From Delphinapterus leucas (Eukaryota; Chordata; Mammalia; Artiodactyla; Monodontidae), in the NCBI RefSeq assembly GCF_002288925.2, contig NW_022098021.1, positions 33,117,203 through 33,181,202 of the forward strand: 64,000 bases of DNA, given 5' to 3'. The notes under the pieces are model-generated. The model was not told the origin of the DNA. It saw only the letters and a list, made by a program, of their open reading frames with translations, and searched no databases. Both the position numbers and the translations under genes were made by a program. The first letter of the stretch is position 1. Each line of letters begins with the position of its first letter. Below are positions 8,854 to 20,645 of the stretch, in pieces.

Positions 8854-11800
8854 TATTCTTGATAAAGTCTGATAGAAATGGACCTTGGATGCCCATGCTC
8901 CTGCCAGTCAGAATTCTCTAACCAGGGTCTCTATCCAAGCTTAGTGTTCTTCCTGTCTTTGTTATTTTGTTATAAACCCTCAGCAATGTTATATTGTGGC
9001 ATTTTGTGTTGCAGTTTATCTGTTTACATGTTTCTTACTCTAGAGTGCTCCTTTTGTGTGGCAGGGACTCATAAAGGCAGGAAGAACCTGTGGGGCTAAC
9101 AAGACTATATATCTACAAGTTTGGGAGTAATTCCTGATGGGTCTTGAACCCACTAGAGTTGTGAAGAAAACAAGAGAATGTCCCAGTCTTATCCGTGACT
9201 TGTATTAGACCTTATATTTAAGTAGATATACACTCAAAGGTGTATGCAGAGAAGAGTACTGGAAGGAGAATTTTTGACCATAGAGCAGCTTTGACCAACT
9301 CATTCCAGTTCTGACATCCTGAGTTTCCTTTGACTCTTGGGATTCTCTGTTATTGTCATTGACAAAATCATTTTTTTAGTACTTAGTACTCACTTAATTA
9401 TTTGCAGGACCTCAAAAGTAATAGATGCTAAAGCCGTTAAACTATTATTATCTGTTTTGTCAGCTTCACCTAAAATAGCAGGTTAGGGAAATATTTAGTG
9501 CTGAAAAGCTTATGTTTCTGAAAATGTGATCTTCATGGGGTGCAGATGATCTGTATAGACTGATCTATATTCTAGTTTATGTTATTTTTTGAGCTCATTT
9601 TTTTCTTTTAAGTCTTTAATCTTCATTATAACCCCCATAAAAATCTATATTTTAAAATGTAACTCCCAATAGGAGCCACCTTGGCTGACTCTACAATAAT
9701 GTTCTTCCTTAGTAGCCAGTAGCACGGAAGGTGTTAGGTTTGCTGATCTGAACTGAAAAGTTCTAGAAACTTTTCCAGTATAGTGATTATGTTTAAATAT
9801 TGCAGGAAATTGTACATTGGTCCTTTGTAATGCTTACTTATATGCATGGAATAACTACTGAGAGAAGATATTTGACCCTAGATTTGTCTGCATAACAGAT
9901 TTACTTCACTCTTTGCCTTTTTTTTTTCTCTTGAGATTTCCTTAAGGGTGAATTTTGTACTTCTCTTAACCTTTGGATTTTTTTTTAAAACCTTTCAGAA
10001 CTTTTTTTTTAAATAGAAACATGTTAAGGAAACATAATCAGCTGTGGTTAATTTTGAAAAAGTTTTTTTTTTTTAATAGAATTAGTGATTGTATAGCTTA
10101 ACTCCCTCAGTGTGCAAATAAGGAAGCTGAAACACTGGTATCAACAGTTTGCTCAGAGATATAAGCGGCAGAACCATGAATACAGCCCAAATGTCTGGAA
10201 TAAAGATTCAGTACTGATTTCCACTGAGTCCTGGTGACCATGTTTAAGTTAAATTGTTGGTCAAATATAACACATTTGAGAATTGAAAAGTGGATTAAAG
10301 CATTTTTTGTGATGTGTAAATTTCCTTTCCTCTTTGGGAAAGATAGGTGCTTATACTGAGGAGTGATGCTGTTGGAATCAAAGAAACCTTTACCTTTTGG
10401 TGGTTTACCTAATTGCTGATTAGGCTTATCTAAAAATCTGTTTAATTCTGTATTTTTTGAAGTCTAAGAATATCTGAAAAAGTAAGGTACTCTGTTGCAT
10501 GTATTTGCCTTACCCAGAAGCTTTGAGTTGAAGACACCATAAGGAAGCCTTAGAAGTAGTGTGTTTCCATTTTATTCTGGAAGAGCATATTTTCTGAGAA
10601 ACCCTGGGTTTCTAACATCTGAAGTTTAACTTGGTTGTGCTCTGAGGTGGGTTTTTTTTGGTGGGTAGGGCGAAGTTGGAGGGGGAAGAGAGTGTGAACA
10701 CAAAGGTCTTCTTACCTTGTCCGCCTTGAATTTCACCTTCCCTTTTGGAGTTATCTCTCCTTGATTACTGGTACTACCCCCATACTGATATCCTCTGGCC
10801 CAAGTGTACACCAAACTTCACTCCCTTGGTTTCACCTTTGAACAACTAAGAAAGGCTACAAGTATAAATATCTGTATCAAAACACTACTAGAGGAGAATA
10901 TTTATTTATGGGATAAATGGAGAAAAAAGATGCACAATGGCAGCATAGATTATAAAGTGATGGTTCTCTTGTCTTGAGGAGCATGCCCTGCTATTCCACA
11001 TATTGCCTTGAGATAGCTGCTCCAGAGAGGTGGGACAACTTCAGGATATTTTGCTGGGATTTCTGATTCTTAGCTTTTGACCTACCCACAGATGGAGAGC
11101 TGTTTTTTACATCCCATCACCTAGAAACTTCCTCCAAAACACATCAAGACCAAGAAAGTCAGATTTCTGTTCTGTAGCCACCCCTGCACTTATCTTGTTT
11201 GTTTTTTTTCTGAGAAACACACCAATTCCCCAGGAGATTGCTGGTAAATGAGCTCAATCTTCAAGTGAGAAACGCTCTTTGTAGCGTCATAAATATAACT
11301 ATACCTTCATATAATATACTGTTGGTAATAGTCATGCATAAGAGTTTATGCAAAGGGTATCAGAAGTTTTGTTCCCTCATATTATTCCAGCATAACTCTT
11401 AGGCATAAGTGTATTTGTAAAGAATTTTGGTAGTTCTTTCTAAGGTTATGTGCTAAGTGCAGGATTCTTTTATTTTCTAGAATTATAAAGTACTTCATCA
11501 TTACCACTTTGATATACATGTATTCCTGGTACTCTCTTTTGGAAAGGATCAGAAACATTAAGACACTTTTTAGGTGAAACAGAATAATAGACTGTGCTGA
11601 AGAACACTAGAAGAAACCAGCTGCTTTATATTTGGTTTTGGGGAGAGCTTATTGGAGACATCTTTCCATTTTGAAATATTTCCTGTTTTTTTAATGAGCA
11701 TTTGTTATTGTATCTTTGGTTTATGTTGTTTGTGAAGTTATAATGTTCAAATGTAATAAGTGTTGTTGACTGTCTGTCTCAAAATATGTTACATATTACC

Positions 11801-12945
11801 TGGTTGCTTCTGTTGATATTGTAAAGTGTCATTAATACACAAAAAAGACTGTGTATTCTGTTAAACTGTGCAAGTTTTCAGGTTCGAAGGTGCTATTTGC
11901 AGTATTTTTTTTGGTGAATAACCTATAAATCTAGTTTTAACTGCCTGTCTTTGACTGCCTCAAGCATAAAGGGGGTATAAAAAGAAACTTGCTACCTCAG
12001 CAAGTTGAAAATAATTTTCTCCTCATACAGCAGCATTTGCTAGATCGAGTAAAAATTGCATAGTAACATTTCAAGAGCCATAAAAATATAACATATATAT
12101 TTTTTGGCTTATGCTTTCTTCTTTTGACAAAACAACAATATTGGCATTTTGTCTTATCATGTTAAGTCCCATGTATCTAGAAATTCTGACTTTTTGAAAG
12201 GTATAGAATCTGGAACTAGCTGAAGAACACTTTATCTCTGTATAATTTTTAGAAGAAGCAGACTGCACTTTCAGCAACGCAAAATTTTTCTTGTAAAAGT
12301 TGAGAAAACATTGTGAAGTCATAGAGTGACAAAGAAAAGCAGAGAGATAGCAGGAAATGTGTGGTGATAAAGTAATAAAGTGATTCAAAGATACTCATAG
12401 CAGAAGCACATTGCGATGTAGAGAAAGAGGAAAGAACAACATTGTGCTCTGGGGCTGGACAGAGCCTACATGTACCTTAGTACTGTAATCTCTGCATGTT
12501 TCACACCCTTGCTCGATGGGTGTGAGTCTGTGCGCAAATATGAGCGCTTCTCACTCATTTCACAGTTTTACAGCCTTTAACGTGGAGACAAATAGCTACC
12601 TTCATCTCAGTATAGTGCTACTGAAGGTATGATATCTTTACAACAATAAGTAAGTCTTTGCAGTAATGCAGGGAAATATGTAATTCTATAGTAATGTGTA
12701 TACTGAAATACAAGTAGTAAATATTTGTACCTCTTATACACAAGGCACTGTGTTTGTTGTTAGGATGATGTACAAGATAGGCAGAATTTAAACATTTTAT
12801 ACACTGGTATTTTGCTTCCAGGGTGTTGTTGAGAGCAGTTAACCCCCACTTGGGAAGTATGAAAGGCTTTCTAGAACTAGTGATGTATAAGTAGGGTATG
12901 TTATATATGCCAACTCAATATGGTGTCTAGTCTTTGTCTATGAAA
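8854..12945. other. Intronic stretch, mostly unassigned
   Basis: This is about 4 kb of AT-rich sequence between L1 copies A and B. One MIR-like relic is listed separately. I see no exon with coding character, no RNA gene and no young repeat. Several T runs occur (near 9920, 10000 and 10060). Confidence 0.5.
10092..10195 (-). repeat. Probable MIR relic
   Basis: The order 'aataaggaagctgaaac', then 'gctcagagatataagcggcagaacc', then 'aatacagccc' follows the reverse complement of the MIR core (AAACTGAGGC... CACACAGCTAGTAAGTGGCAGAGCC...). Divergence is high. Confidence 0.45.
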
Positions 12946-12964
12946 AAAAAACAAGGCAGATTCA

Positions 12965-13021
12965 TTGATGTACTCATTCATCAAATAATTATTGAACATC
13001 TTTTTGTGGCAGGCACTTTCT
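12965..13021 (-). repeat. MIR/L2-like fragment cut by L1 element B
   Basis: 'TCATTCATCAAATAATTATTGA...GGCAGGCACT' resembles the common MIR/L2 end sequence (TTCAACAAATATTTATTGAG...TGCCAGGCACT). L1 copy B inserted within its last bases, so the 12-bp target-site duplication comes from this relic. Confidence 0.5.
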
Positions 13022-13034
13022 ATTTTTTTTTTTT

Positions 13035-13128
13035 CAGGGTTCTACTGCATTTTCACTCACTTTCCTGAAATTAGAGAAAGAACTAGATCAGGTTGAGGAA
13101 AAACGTTTTCCTTTTATTACAAAGTAGT
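13035..13128 (-). other. Probable 3'-transduced sequence carried by L1 element B
   Basis: These 94 bases lie between two A tails of the same insertion and inside its target-site duplications. That is the structure left when L1 transcription runs past its weak polyadenylation signal and the read-through flank is retrotransposed with it. The sequence resembles no part of the other L1 copies here. Confidence 0.65.
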
Positions 13129-13342
13129 ATTTATTTATTTATTTTTTGAGTTGAATAATATATATTATTTTATACTGCAGGTTCTTATTAGTCATCAGTT
13201 TTTTACACATCACTGTATAAATGTCAATCCCACATTGCCCAATTCATCACACAACCACCTCCACCCCACCACGGCTTTCCCCGCTTGGTGTCCATACATT
13301 TGTTCTCTACATCTGTGTCTCAATTTCTGCCCTGCAAACCAG

Positions 13343-16300
13343 TTAATCTATACCATTTTTCTAGGTTCCACATATATGCGTTAATATACGATATTTGCTT
13401 TTCTTCTTCTGACTTACTTCATTCTGTATGACAGTCTCTAGATCCATCCACGTCTCAACATATGAACCAATTTCGTTCCTTCTTATGGCTGAGTAATATT
13501 CCATTGTATATATGTACCACAACTTCTTTATCCATTCATGTGTTGATGGGCATTTAGGTTGCTTCCATGACCTGGCTATTGTAAATAGTGCTGCAATGAA
13601 CATTGGGGTGCATGTGTCTTTTTGAATTATGGTTTTCTCTGGGTATATGCCCAATAGTGCGATTTCTCGATCATATGGTAATTCTATTTTTAGTTTTTTT
13701 TTTTTTTTGTGGTACGTGGGCCTCTCACTGTTGTGGCCTCTCCTGTTGCAGAGCACAGGCTCTAGACGCACAGGCACAGCGGCCACGGCTCACAGGCCCA
13801 GCCACTCCGTGGCATGTGGGATCTTCCCAGACCGGGGCACGAACCCGTGTCCCCTGCATCGGCAGGCGGACTCTCAACCACTGTGCCACCAGGGAAGCCC
13901 TATTTTTAGGTTTTTAAGGAACCTCCATACTGTTCTCCTTAGTGGCTGTATCATTCCCACGAACAGTGCAAGAGGGTTCCCTTTTTTTCACACCCTCTCC
14001 AGCATTTGTTGTTTGTAGATTTTCTGATGATGCCCATTCTAACTGGTGTGAGGTGATACCTCATTGTAGTTTTGATTTGCATTTCTCTAATAATTAGTGA
14101 TGTTGAGCAGTTCTTCATGTGCTTCTGGGCCATCTATATGTCTTCTTTGGAGAAATGTCTATTTAGGTCTTCTGCCCATTTTTGGATTGAGTTGTTTGTT
14201 TTTTTGATATTGAGCTGCATGAGCTGTTTATGTATTTTGAAGATTAATCCTTCGTTGATTCGTTGGCAAATATTTTCTTCCATTCTGAGGGTTGTCTTTT
14301 CATCTTGTTTATGGTGTCCTTTGCTGTGCAAAAGCTTTGAAGTTTCATTTGTTTCTTTTTGTTTTCATTTCCATTACTCTAGGAGATGGATGAAAAAAGA
14401 TCTTGCTGTGATTTATGTCAGAGTGTTCTTCCTATGTTTTCCTCTAAGAGTTTTATAGTGTCCGGTCTTACATTTAGGTCTGTAATCCATTTTGAGTTTA
14501 TTTTTGTGTATGGTGTTAGGGAGTGTTCTGATTTCATTCTTTTACATGTAGCTGTCCAGTTTTCCCAGCACCGCTTATTAAAGAGACTGTGTTTTCTCCA
14601 TTGTATATCCTTGCCTCCTTTGTCATAGATTAGTTGACCATAGGTGCGTGGGTTTATCTCTGGGCTTTCTATCTTGTTCCATTGATCTATGTTTCTGTTT
14701 TTGTGCCAGTACCATATTGTCTTGATTACTGTAGGTTTATAGTATAGTCTGAAGTCAGGGAGTCTGATTGCTCCAGCTCCATTTTTTCCCCTCAAGACTG
14801 CTTTGGCTATTTGGGGTCTTTTGTGTCTCCATCTAAATTTTAATATTTTTTGTTCTAATTCCATAAAAAATGCCATTGGTAATTTGATAGGGATTACATT
14901 GAATCTGTAGATTGCTTTGGGTAGTATAGTCATTTTCACAATATTGATTCTTCTAATCCAGGAACATGGTATATCTCTCCATCTTTTGGTATCATCTTTA
15001 ATCTCTTTCATCAGTGTCTTACAGTTTTCTGCATACAGGTCTTTTGTCTCCCTAGGTAGGTTTATTCCTAGGTATTTTATTCTTTTTGTTGCAATGGTAA
15101 ATGGGAGTGTTTCCTTAATTTCTCTTTCAGATTTTTCATCATTAGTGTATAGGAATGCAAGAGATTTCTGTGCATTAATTTTGTATCCTGCAACTTTACC
15201 AAATTCATTGATTAGCTCTAGTAGTTTTCTGGTGGCATCTTTAGGATTCTCTATGTATACTATCATGTCATCTGCAAACAGTGACAATTTTACTTATTTT
15301 CCAATTTGTATTCCTTTTATTTCTTTTTCTTCTCTGATTGCTGTGGCAAGGACTTCCAAAACTATGTTGAATAATAGTGGCAAGAGTGGACATCCTTGTC
15401 TTATTCCTGATCTTGGACGAAATGGTTTCAGTTTTTCACCATTGAGAATGATGTTTGCTGTGGGTTTTGTCATATATGGCCTTTATTATGTTGAGATAGG
15501 TTCTCTCTATGCCCACTTTCTGGAGAGATTTTTGTCATAAATGGGTGTTAAATTTTATCAAAAGCTTTTTCTGCATCTATTGAGATGATCATATGGTTTT
15601 TATTCTTCAATTTGTTACTATGGTGTATCACATTGATTGATTTGCGTATATTGAAGAATCCTTGCATCCCTGCGTTAAATCCCACTTAATCATAATGTAT
15701 GATCCTTTTAATGTGTTGTTGGATTGTTTGCTAGTATTTTGTGGTTGATTTCTGCATCTATATTCATTAGTGATATTGGTCCTTAATTTTCTTTTTTTGT
15801 AGTATCTTTGGCTGCTTTTGGTATCAGGGTGATGGTGGCCTCATAGAATGAGTTTGGGAGTGTTACTTCCTCCACAATTTTTTGGAAAGTTTGAGAAGGA
15901 TGGATGTTAGCTCTTCTCTAAATGTTTGATAGAATTCACCTGTGAAGCCACCTGGTCCTGGACTTTTGTTTGTTGGAAGATCTTTAATCACAGTTCCAAT
16001 TTCATTGCTTGTGATTGGTCTGTTCATATTTTCTGTTTCTTCCTGGTTCAGTCTTGGAAGGTTATAACATTCTAAGAATTTGTCCATTTCTTCCAGGTTG
16101 TCCACTTTATTGGCATACAGTTGCTTGTAGTAGTCTCTTAGGATGCCTTTTGTTTCTGTGGTGTCTGTTGTACTCCTTTTTCACTTCTAATTTCATTGAT
16201 TTGAGTCCTCTCTGTCTTTTTCTTGGTGAATCTGGCTAATGGTTTATCAATTTTGTTTATCTTCTCAAAGAACCAGCTTTCAGCTTTATTGATCTTTGCT

Positions 16301-17354
16301 ATTGTCTTCTTTGTTTCTCTTTCATTTATTTTTGCTCTGATCTTTATGATTTCTTTCCTTCTGCTAACTTTGGGATTTGTTTCTTTTTCTTTCTTTAGTT
16401 CCTTAGGCATAAGGTTAGATTGTTTGAGATTTTTCTTGTTTCTTGAGGTAGGCTTGTATAGCTATAAACTTCCCCTTAGAACTGCTTTTGCTGCATCCCA
16501 TAGGTTTTGGATTGTCGTGTTTTCATTGATTTGTCTTTAGGTATTTTTTGATTTCCGCTTTGATTTCTTCAGTGATCTCTTGGTTATTTAGTAACGTATT
16601 GTTTAGCCTCCATTTTTTTGTGTTTTTTACATTTTTTCTCTGTAATTCATTTCTAATCTCATAGTATTGTGGTCAGGAAAGATGCTTGATATGATTTCAA
16701 TTCTCTTAAATTTAGTGAGGCTTGATTTGTGACCCAAGATGTGATCCATCCTGGAGAATGTTCCACGTGCACTTGAGAAGAAAGTTTAATCTGCTGTTTT
16801 TGGATGGAATGTCTTATAAATATCAGTTAAATCTATCTGACCTGTTGTGTCTTTTAAAGCTTCTGTTTCCTTATCTATTTTCAGTTTAGATGATCTGTCC
16901 ATTGGTGTAAGGTAGGTGTTAAAGTCTCCCACTATTATTGTGTTACTGTCGATTTCCTCTTTTATAGCTGTTAGCATTTGCCTTATGTATTTAGGTGCTC
17001 CTATGTTGGGTGCATATATATTTATAATTGTTATATCTTCTTCTTGGATTGATCCCCTGATCATTATGTAGCGTCCTTCATTGTCTCTTGTAACATTCTT
17101 TATTTAAAAGTCTATTTTATCTGATATGAGTATTGCTACTCCAGCTTTCTTTTGATTTCCATTTGCATGGGATATCTTTTTCAAACCCCTCACTTTCCGT
17201 CTCTATGTGTACCTAGGTCTGAAGTGGGTCTCTTGTAGACAGCATATATATGGGTCTTGTTTTTGTATACATTCAGCAAGCCTGTGTCTTTTGGTTGGAG
17301 CATTTAACCATTCACGTTTAGGGTAATTTTCAATATGTATGTTTCTATGCCCAT
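13343..17354 (-). pseudogene. L1 ORF2, broken copy in element B
   Basis: This is the same endonuclease/reverse transcriptase gene as in copy A. The start ATG is the reverse complement of 17352-17354 (MGIETYILKITLN), followed soon by a frame change. Endonuclease sequence ([27 protein letters not shown]) lies at 17064-16786. The longest intact piece, 15287-14418 (289 residues), starts inside the RT active-site region ([14 protein letters not shown]) and runs through the thumb ([28 protein letters not shown]). The Cys-rich C terminus follows near 14133-13951. A CHR-2 SINE (13694-13899) splits the C-terminal part. Without the SINE and its duplication the frame is about 3,796 bases, close to full length. 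Several frameshifts and stops make it non-functional. Confidence 0.9.
13694..13899 (-). mobile_element. CHR-2-type SINE inside L1 B ORF2
   Basis: This is a tRNA-derived SINE of about 206 bp in reverse orientation: T run (13694-13709), GC-rich tRNA-unrelated part, then a tRNA-like head with a B-box-like GGTTCGTGCCCC read on the minus strand, ending AGGGAAGCC. A 10-bp duplication, CTATTTTTAG, flanks it at 13684-13693 and 13900-13909. It is younger than L1 copy B. This subfamily is abundant in cetaceans. Confidence 0.88.
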
Positions 17355-17409
17355 TTTCTTAATTGTTTTGGGTTTGTTTTTGTAGGTCCTCTTCTCTTGT
17401 GTTTCCCAC

Positions 17410-18309
17410 TTAGAGAAGTTCCTTTAGCATTTGTTGTAGAGCTGGTTTGGTGGTGCTGAATTCTTTTAGCTTTTGCTTGACTATAAAGGTTTGGATTTTT
17501 CCACTGAATCTGAGTGAGATCCTTGCCGGGTAGAATAATCTTGGTTGCAGGTTCTTTCCTTTCATCACTTTAATTATATCATGCCACTCCCTTCAGGCTT
17601 GTGGAGTTTTTGTTGAGAACTCAGCTGTTAACCTTATGGGAGTTCCCTTGCATGTTCTTTGTGATTTTTCCCTTGCTGCGTTTAATAATTTTTCTTTGTC
17701 TTTAATATTTGCCATTTTGATTACTATGTGTCTCGGCGTGTTTCACCTGGGTTTATCCTGTATTGGACTCTCTGCACTTCCTGGACTTGGGTGGCTATTT
17801 CCTTTCCCATGTTAGGGAAGTTTTGGACTATAATCTCTTCAAATAGTTTCTCTGGTCCTTTCTCTTTCTCTTCTTCTGGAACCCCTCTAATGCGAATGTT
17901 GTTGCATTTAATATTGCCCCTGATGTCTTTTAGGCTGTCTTCATTTCTTTTCATTCTTTTTTCTTTATTCTATTCCACAGCAGTGAATTCCACCATTCTG
18001 TCTTCCAGGTCACTTATCCTTTCTTCTTCCTCAATTATTCTGCTATTGATTCCTTCTAGTGTAGTTTTCATTTCAGTTAGTGTATTGTTCATCTCTGTTT
18101 GTTCGTTGTTTAATTCTTCTAGGTCTTTGTTAAACATTTCTTGCATCTTCTCGATCTTTGCCTGCATTCTTTTTCCGAGGTCCTGGATCATCTTCACTAT
18201 CTTTGTTATGAATTTTTTTTAGGAAGGTTGCTGATCTCCACTTCATTTAGTTTTTTCCTGGGGTTTTATCTTGTTCCTTCATCTGGTACATAGCCCTCTG
18301 CCTTTTCAT
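17410..18309 (-). pseudogene. L1 ORF1, near-complete copy in element B
   Basis: The start ATG (reverse complement of 18307-18309) and stop TAA (17410-17412) are at the same places as in copy A. The 900-base length, a multiple of three, equals about 299 codons plus stop. A coiled-coil-like segment is readable at 18197-17970 (KMIQDLGKRMQAKIEKMQEMFNKDLEELNNEQTEMN in part). The RNA-recognition-like part follows at 17954-17724 (RGVPEEEKEKGPEKLFEEII). Stop codons and shifts interrupt the join between these parts and the C-terminal domain, so it is not expressible as one protein. Its role in a live element would be RNA binding in the L1 ribonucleoprotein. Confidence 0.87.
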
Positions 18310-19200
18310 CTTGTTTATCTTTCTGTGAATGTGGTTTTTGTTCCACAGGCTGCAGGATTGTAGTTCTTCTTGATTCTGCTGTCTGCCCTCCAGGCACTTT
18401 CTTTTAGTATGATCAGGTGTAGTCTTAGGGGAGAAAGCTATTAATTATATATTCAAACATATTGCATCCGTAAAATATATTAGAGAGGAGAAGAGATATG
18501 GCTCCATAAGAGCATATAAAAGGGAAATTTGGTGTCTTCCTGGTGGTCAGAGAATGCTTCTATGAGACCTGGAGGATAAGTGGCAATTAGACCAAGTAGG
18601 GGGAAAGCAGCATATGCAGAGATCATATGGCAGTAGGGAGCATGGTGAGTACAAAGGACTGAATTACCAGTATTAATGGAGGTCAAGACAGAGAGGCAGT
18701 GTAGTAAGGTGGGACTGGGAGATACCCAGGGACTAGATCATGTAGCTTGGGCCTTGTAGGTCACGGTAAGTTTCATTTTTATTTTTAGGCAACAGAAATC
18801 AGTCGTAAAGTTTTATTAGGGGGTGGGAGGATTGAAGTAGGAACGACATCTTAGTTACATTTTGAGGTATCCTTGCACTGAAGAAAATGGATTGGAGCTA
18901 GGTAAGAGTAGATGGACGGGATGGTGGTGATGATTGAGATGGAGAGCAGTAGATTGATTTGAGCGATAATTTATGAGGTAAAATCGACAGAACTTTATGT
19001 GAGTAAGAGAGAAGGAAGTGTCAAGGGTTTGATTTCTTGGTTTCTGGCTTGTATACCTGAACTGAATACAGTACAGTTAGACTATTAGAAGTAGACCACA
19101 TTCTTGAGGGGTGGATCTTGAATCAAAGTTGGACATTATTTGAGGGTGAAGTGCCTTTGAGTCATCTAAAGTAAGATGCCAGTTGGGTATTAGGAAATAT

Positions 19201-19270
19201 TGGGCTGGCCAAAAAGTTCATTTAGGTTTTTCCGTAACAGCTTAGAAGCGAACTTTTTGGTCAACTAAAT
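19201..19270. mobile_element. Mariner-derived MITE (palindromic hairpin)
   Basis: The left arm TTGGGCTGGCCAAAAAGTTC and the inverted right arm GAACTTTTTGGTCAACTAAA pair at about 16 of 20 positions, with AT-rich, TA-containing flanks. This is the ruminant/cetacean mariner MITE known to have seeded the bovine miR-2284/2285 microRNA class. The right arm has lost part of the inner GGAAAAACC complement, so the stem is shorter than in the intact palindrome. Confidence 0.8.
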
Positions 19271-19370
19271 ACTAATCTTGCACTCAGCAGAGAAGACTGG
19301 GTTAGAGATATACATTTGTGGTCATTTGAGTATAGTTGATGGTGAAGCAGAGCATGGATGAGGTCATCTA

Positions 19371-19664
19371 AGGCTGCACTGTCCAATATAGTAGACATTA
19401 GCCATGTGTGGCCACTGAGCACTTGAAATGGGTCTAGTCCAAATTCAGATGTGATGTAAATGTAAAATACACACTGATTTTGGAGACTTATTAGTAAATA
19501 TCTCTCATTAAGTTTTATATTGTTTACAGTATTGAAATAATATTCTCAATATATTGTGTTAAAACATATTATTAAATTAATTTAACCTGTTTAGTTTTTA
19601 AAATGTGGTCACTAGAAAATTGAAAATACATATGTGACTTGCATTATGTTTCTGTTAGACAGCA
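19371..19664. mobile_element. hAT-type MITE with 8-bp TSD
   Basis: The ends CACTGTCCAATA (left) and TGTTAGACAGC (right, inverted) are related terminal repeats. The exact 8-bp GTCATCTA flanks both sides (19363-19370 and 19665-19672), the hAT signature. Internal text 'GCCATGTGTGGCCACTGAGCAC' in broken form is typical of a widespread mammalian Charlie-related MITE. It inserted into the L2 relic. Confidence 0.75.
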
Positions 19665-20235
19665 GTCATCTATCATCTAAAGACCAGGCTTTGAGTAGGA
19701 AGAGGCTAGGTTCAAGCAATGACGAATTTCAGCATTTTTAGAGGACAATTAGCCTTTAAGGAGCTGCCAGAGGGGGAAAAAGCATATGAAGTCATTGACT
19801 TTTCTAAGAAGAGAAAACGGATATAATCTCTTAAGAGTTCTGTGACAAGATTATTTGATTAGGTCATCATTAGTTTATTGACTTGCTGGTATTATAGATT
19901 GAGAGCAGTTTTTAAGACAGTCTTTATAAATTTAAGGTATCTGAAGGTCATTTAAAAAAAATTCTCCCCAAATCCCCCCAAAACTCCTCTAAATATAAAA
20001 TGCAAGTAAAACTCAGTTGCAGCTTTTCAGAAGATAATCTATCATAAATATTAAGTGAACATGTTAAGAAAAAACATTTTTATTTTGCTAAATTTATAAG
20101 CAGGACCTTGAGAAGTTTGATAAATAACCTAATGTGAAACATTAAACATAAGTATTGATGGAAGAAGTTGCTAAATAAGTTAAGCCAACATTTTATAACG
20201 GATATTGGAATTGTATTGTTTTGAGAGAGAGAGAG

Positions 20236-20358
20236 TTTTTTTTTTTTTTTGGCCGTGCTGAGCGACATGTCTGATCTTAGTTCCCGGACCGGGGATCGAA
20301 CCCACGCCCCGTGCAGTGGAAGCACAAAGTCCTAACCACTGGACAGCTAGGGAGTTAC
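20236..20358 (-). mobile_element. CHR-1-like SINE
   Basis: A T run (20236-20253) is followed by GGCCGTGCTGAGC, then CGGACCGGGGATCGAACCCA (a tRNA B-box read on the minus strand), then CCTAACCACTGGACAGCTAGGGAG. It is a short tRNA-derived form without the GC-rich body of the CHR-2 copies. The preceding (GA)n run at about 20221-20235 obscures any target-site duplication. Confidence 0.8.
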
Positions 20359-20526
20359 CGAGAAATAGTTGATGTATGTAAGTTTAAGTGTCCAGAAAGT
20401 TGATAGGTAATCATGATAAAGTTAATGAAATAATTTTACATTTTTCTCTAGATATATTTTTGATTTTATATTCAAGCTAAATGAATATTTGGCTTTTCTA
20501 ATTAAAGTAGTTTGATTGATGCCTTG

Positions 20527-20645
20527 TTATTTTGTAAGCTCCAGTAAGGCAAGGATCAAGTCTTTTCATTTTTCTGTAGTATTCGTAGCATTTAGCAGGG
20601 TGTGAGGTATACAGTAGACACTTAAATGCTTGTGGAATGAATGCT
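20527..20645 (+). repeat. L2 3'-end relic
   Basis: 'TGTAAGCTCCAGTAAGGCAAGGATCAAGTCTT' in broken form, then 'GTAGCATTTAGCAGGGTG', then 'AGTAGACACTTAAATGCTTGTGGAATGAATG' in broken form follow the conserved L2 3' end in order. Confidence 0.7.

Larger units (their letters stand above)
13022..18390 (-). mobile_element. L1 element B, 5'-truncated, with 3' transduction and 12-bp TSD
   Basis: This antisense L1 is flanked by an exact 12-bp duplication, CAGGCACTTTCT, at 13010-13021 and 18391-18402. The 5' end is cut short in the 5' UTR, just upstream of ORF1. At the 3' side a terminal A tail (T run 13023-13034) is separated from the L1 3' UTR and its own A-rich tail (13128-13147) by about 94 bases of non-L1 DNA. 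A CHR-2 SINE interrupts ORF2. The 3' UTR is of the same type as in copy A. Confidence 0.9.
18480..19810 (-). repeat. L2 LINE relic, reverse orientation, with two DNA-transposon insertions
   Basis: Landmarks read as the reverse complement of the L2 3' portion: 'GGGCCTTGTAGGTCACGGTAAG' in broken form, 'GGAGATGGAGAGCAGTAGATTGATTTGAG', 'AAAATCGACAGAACTT' and 'GGTTTCTGGCTTG'. The match resumes after each inserted MITE (19201-19270 and 19371-19664). It is old and strongly diverged. Confidence 0.7.
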
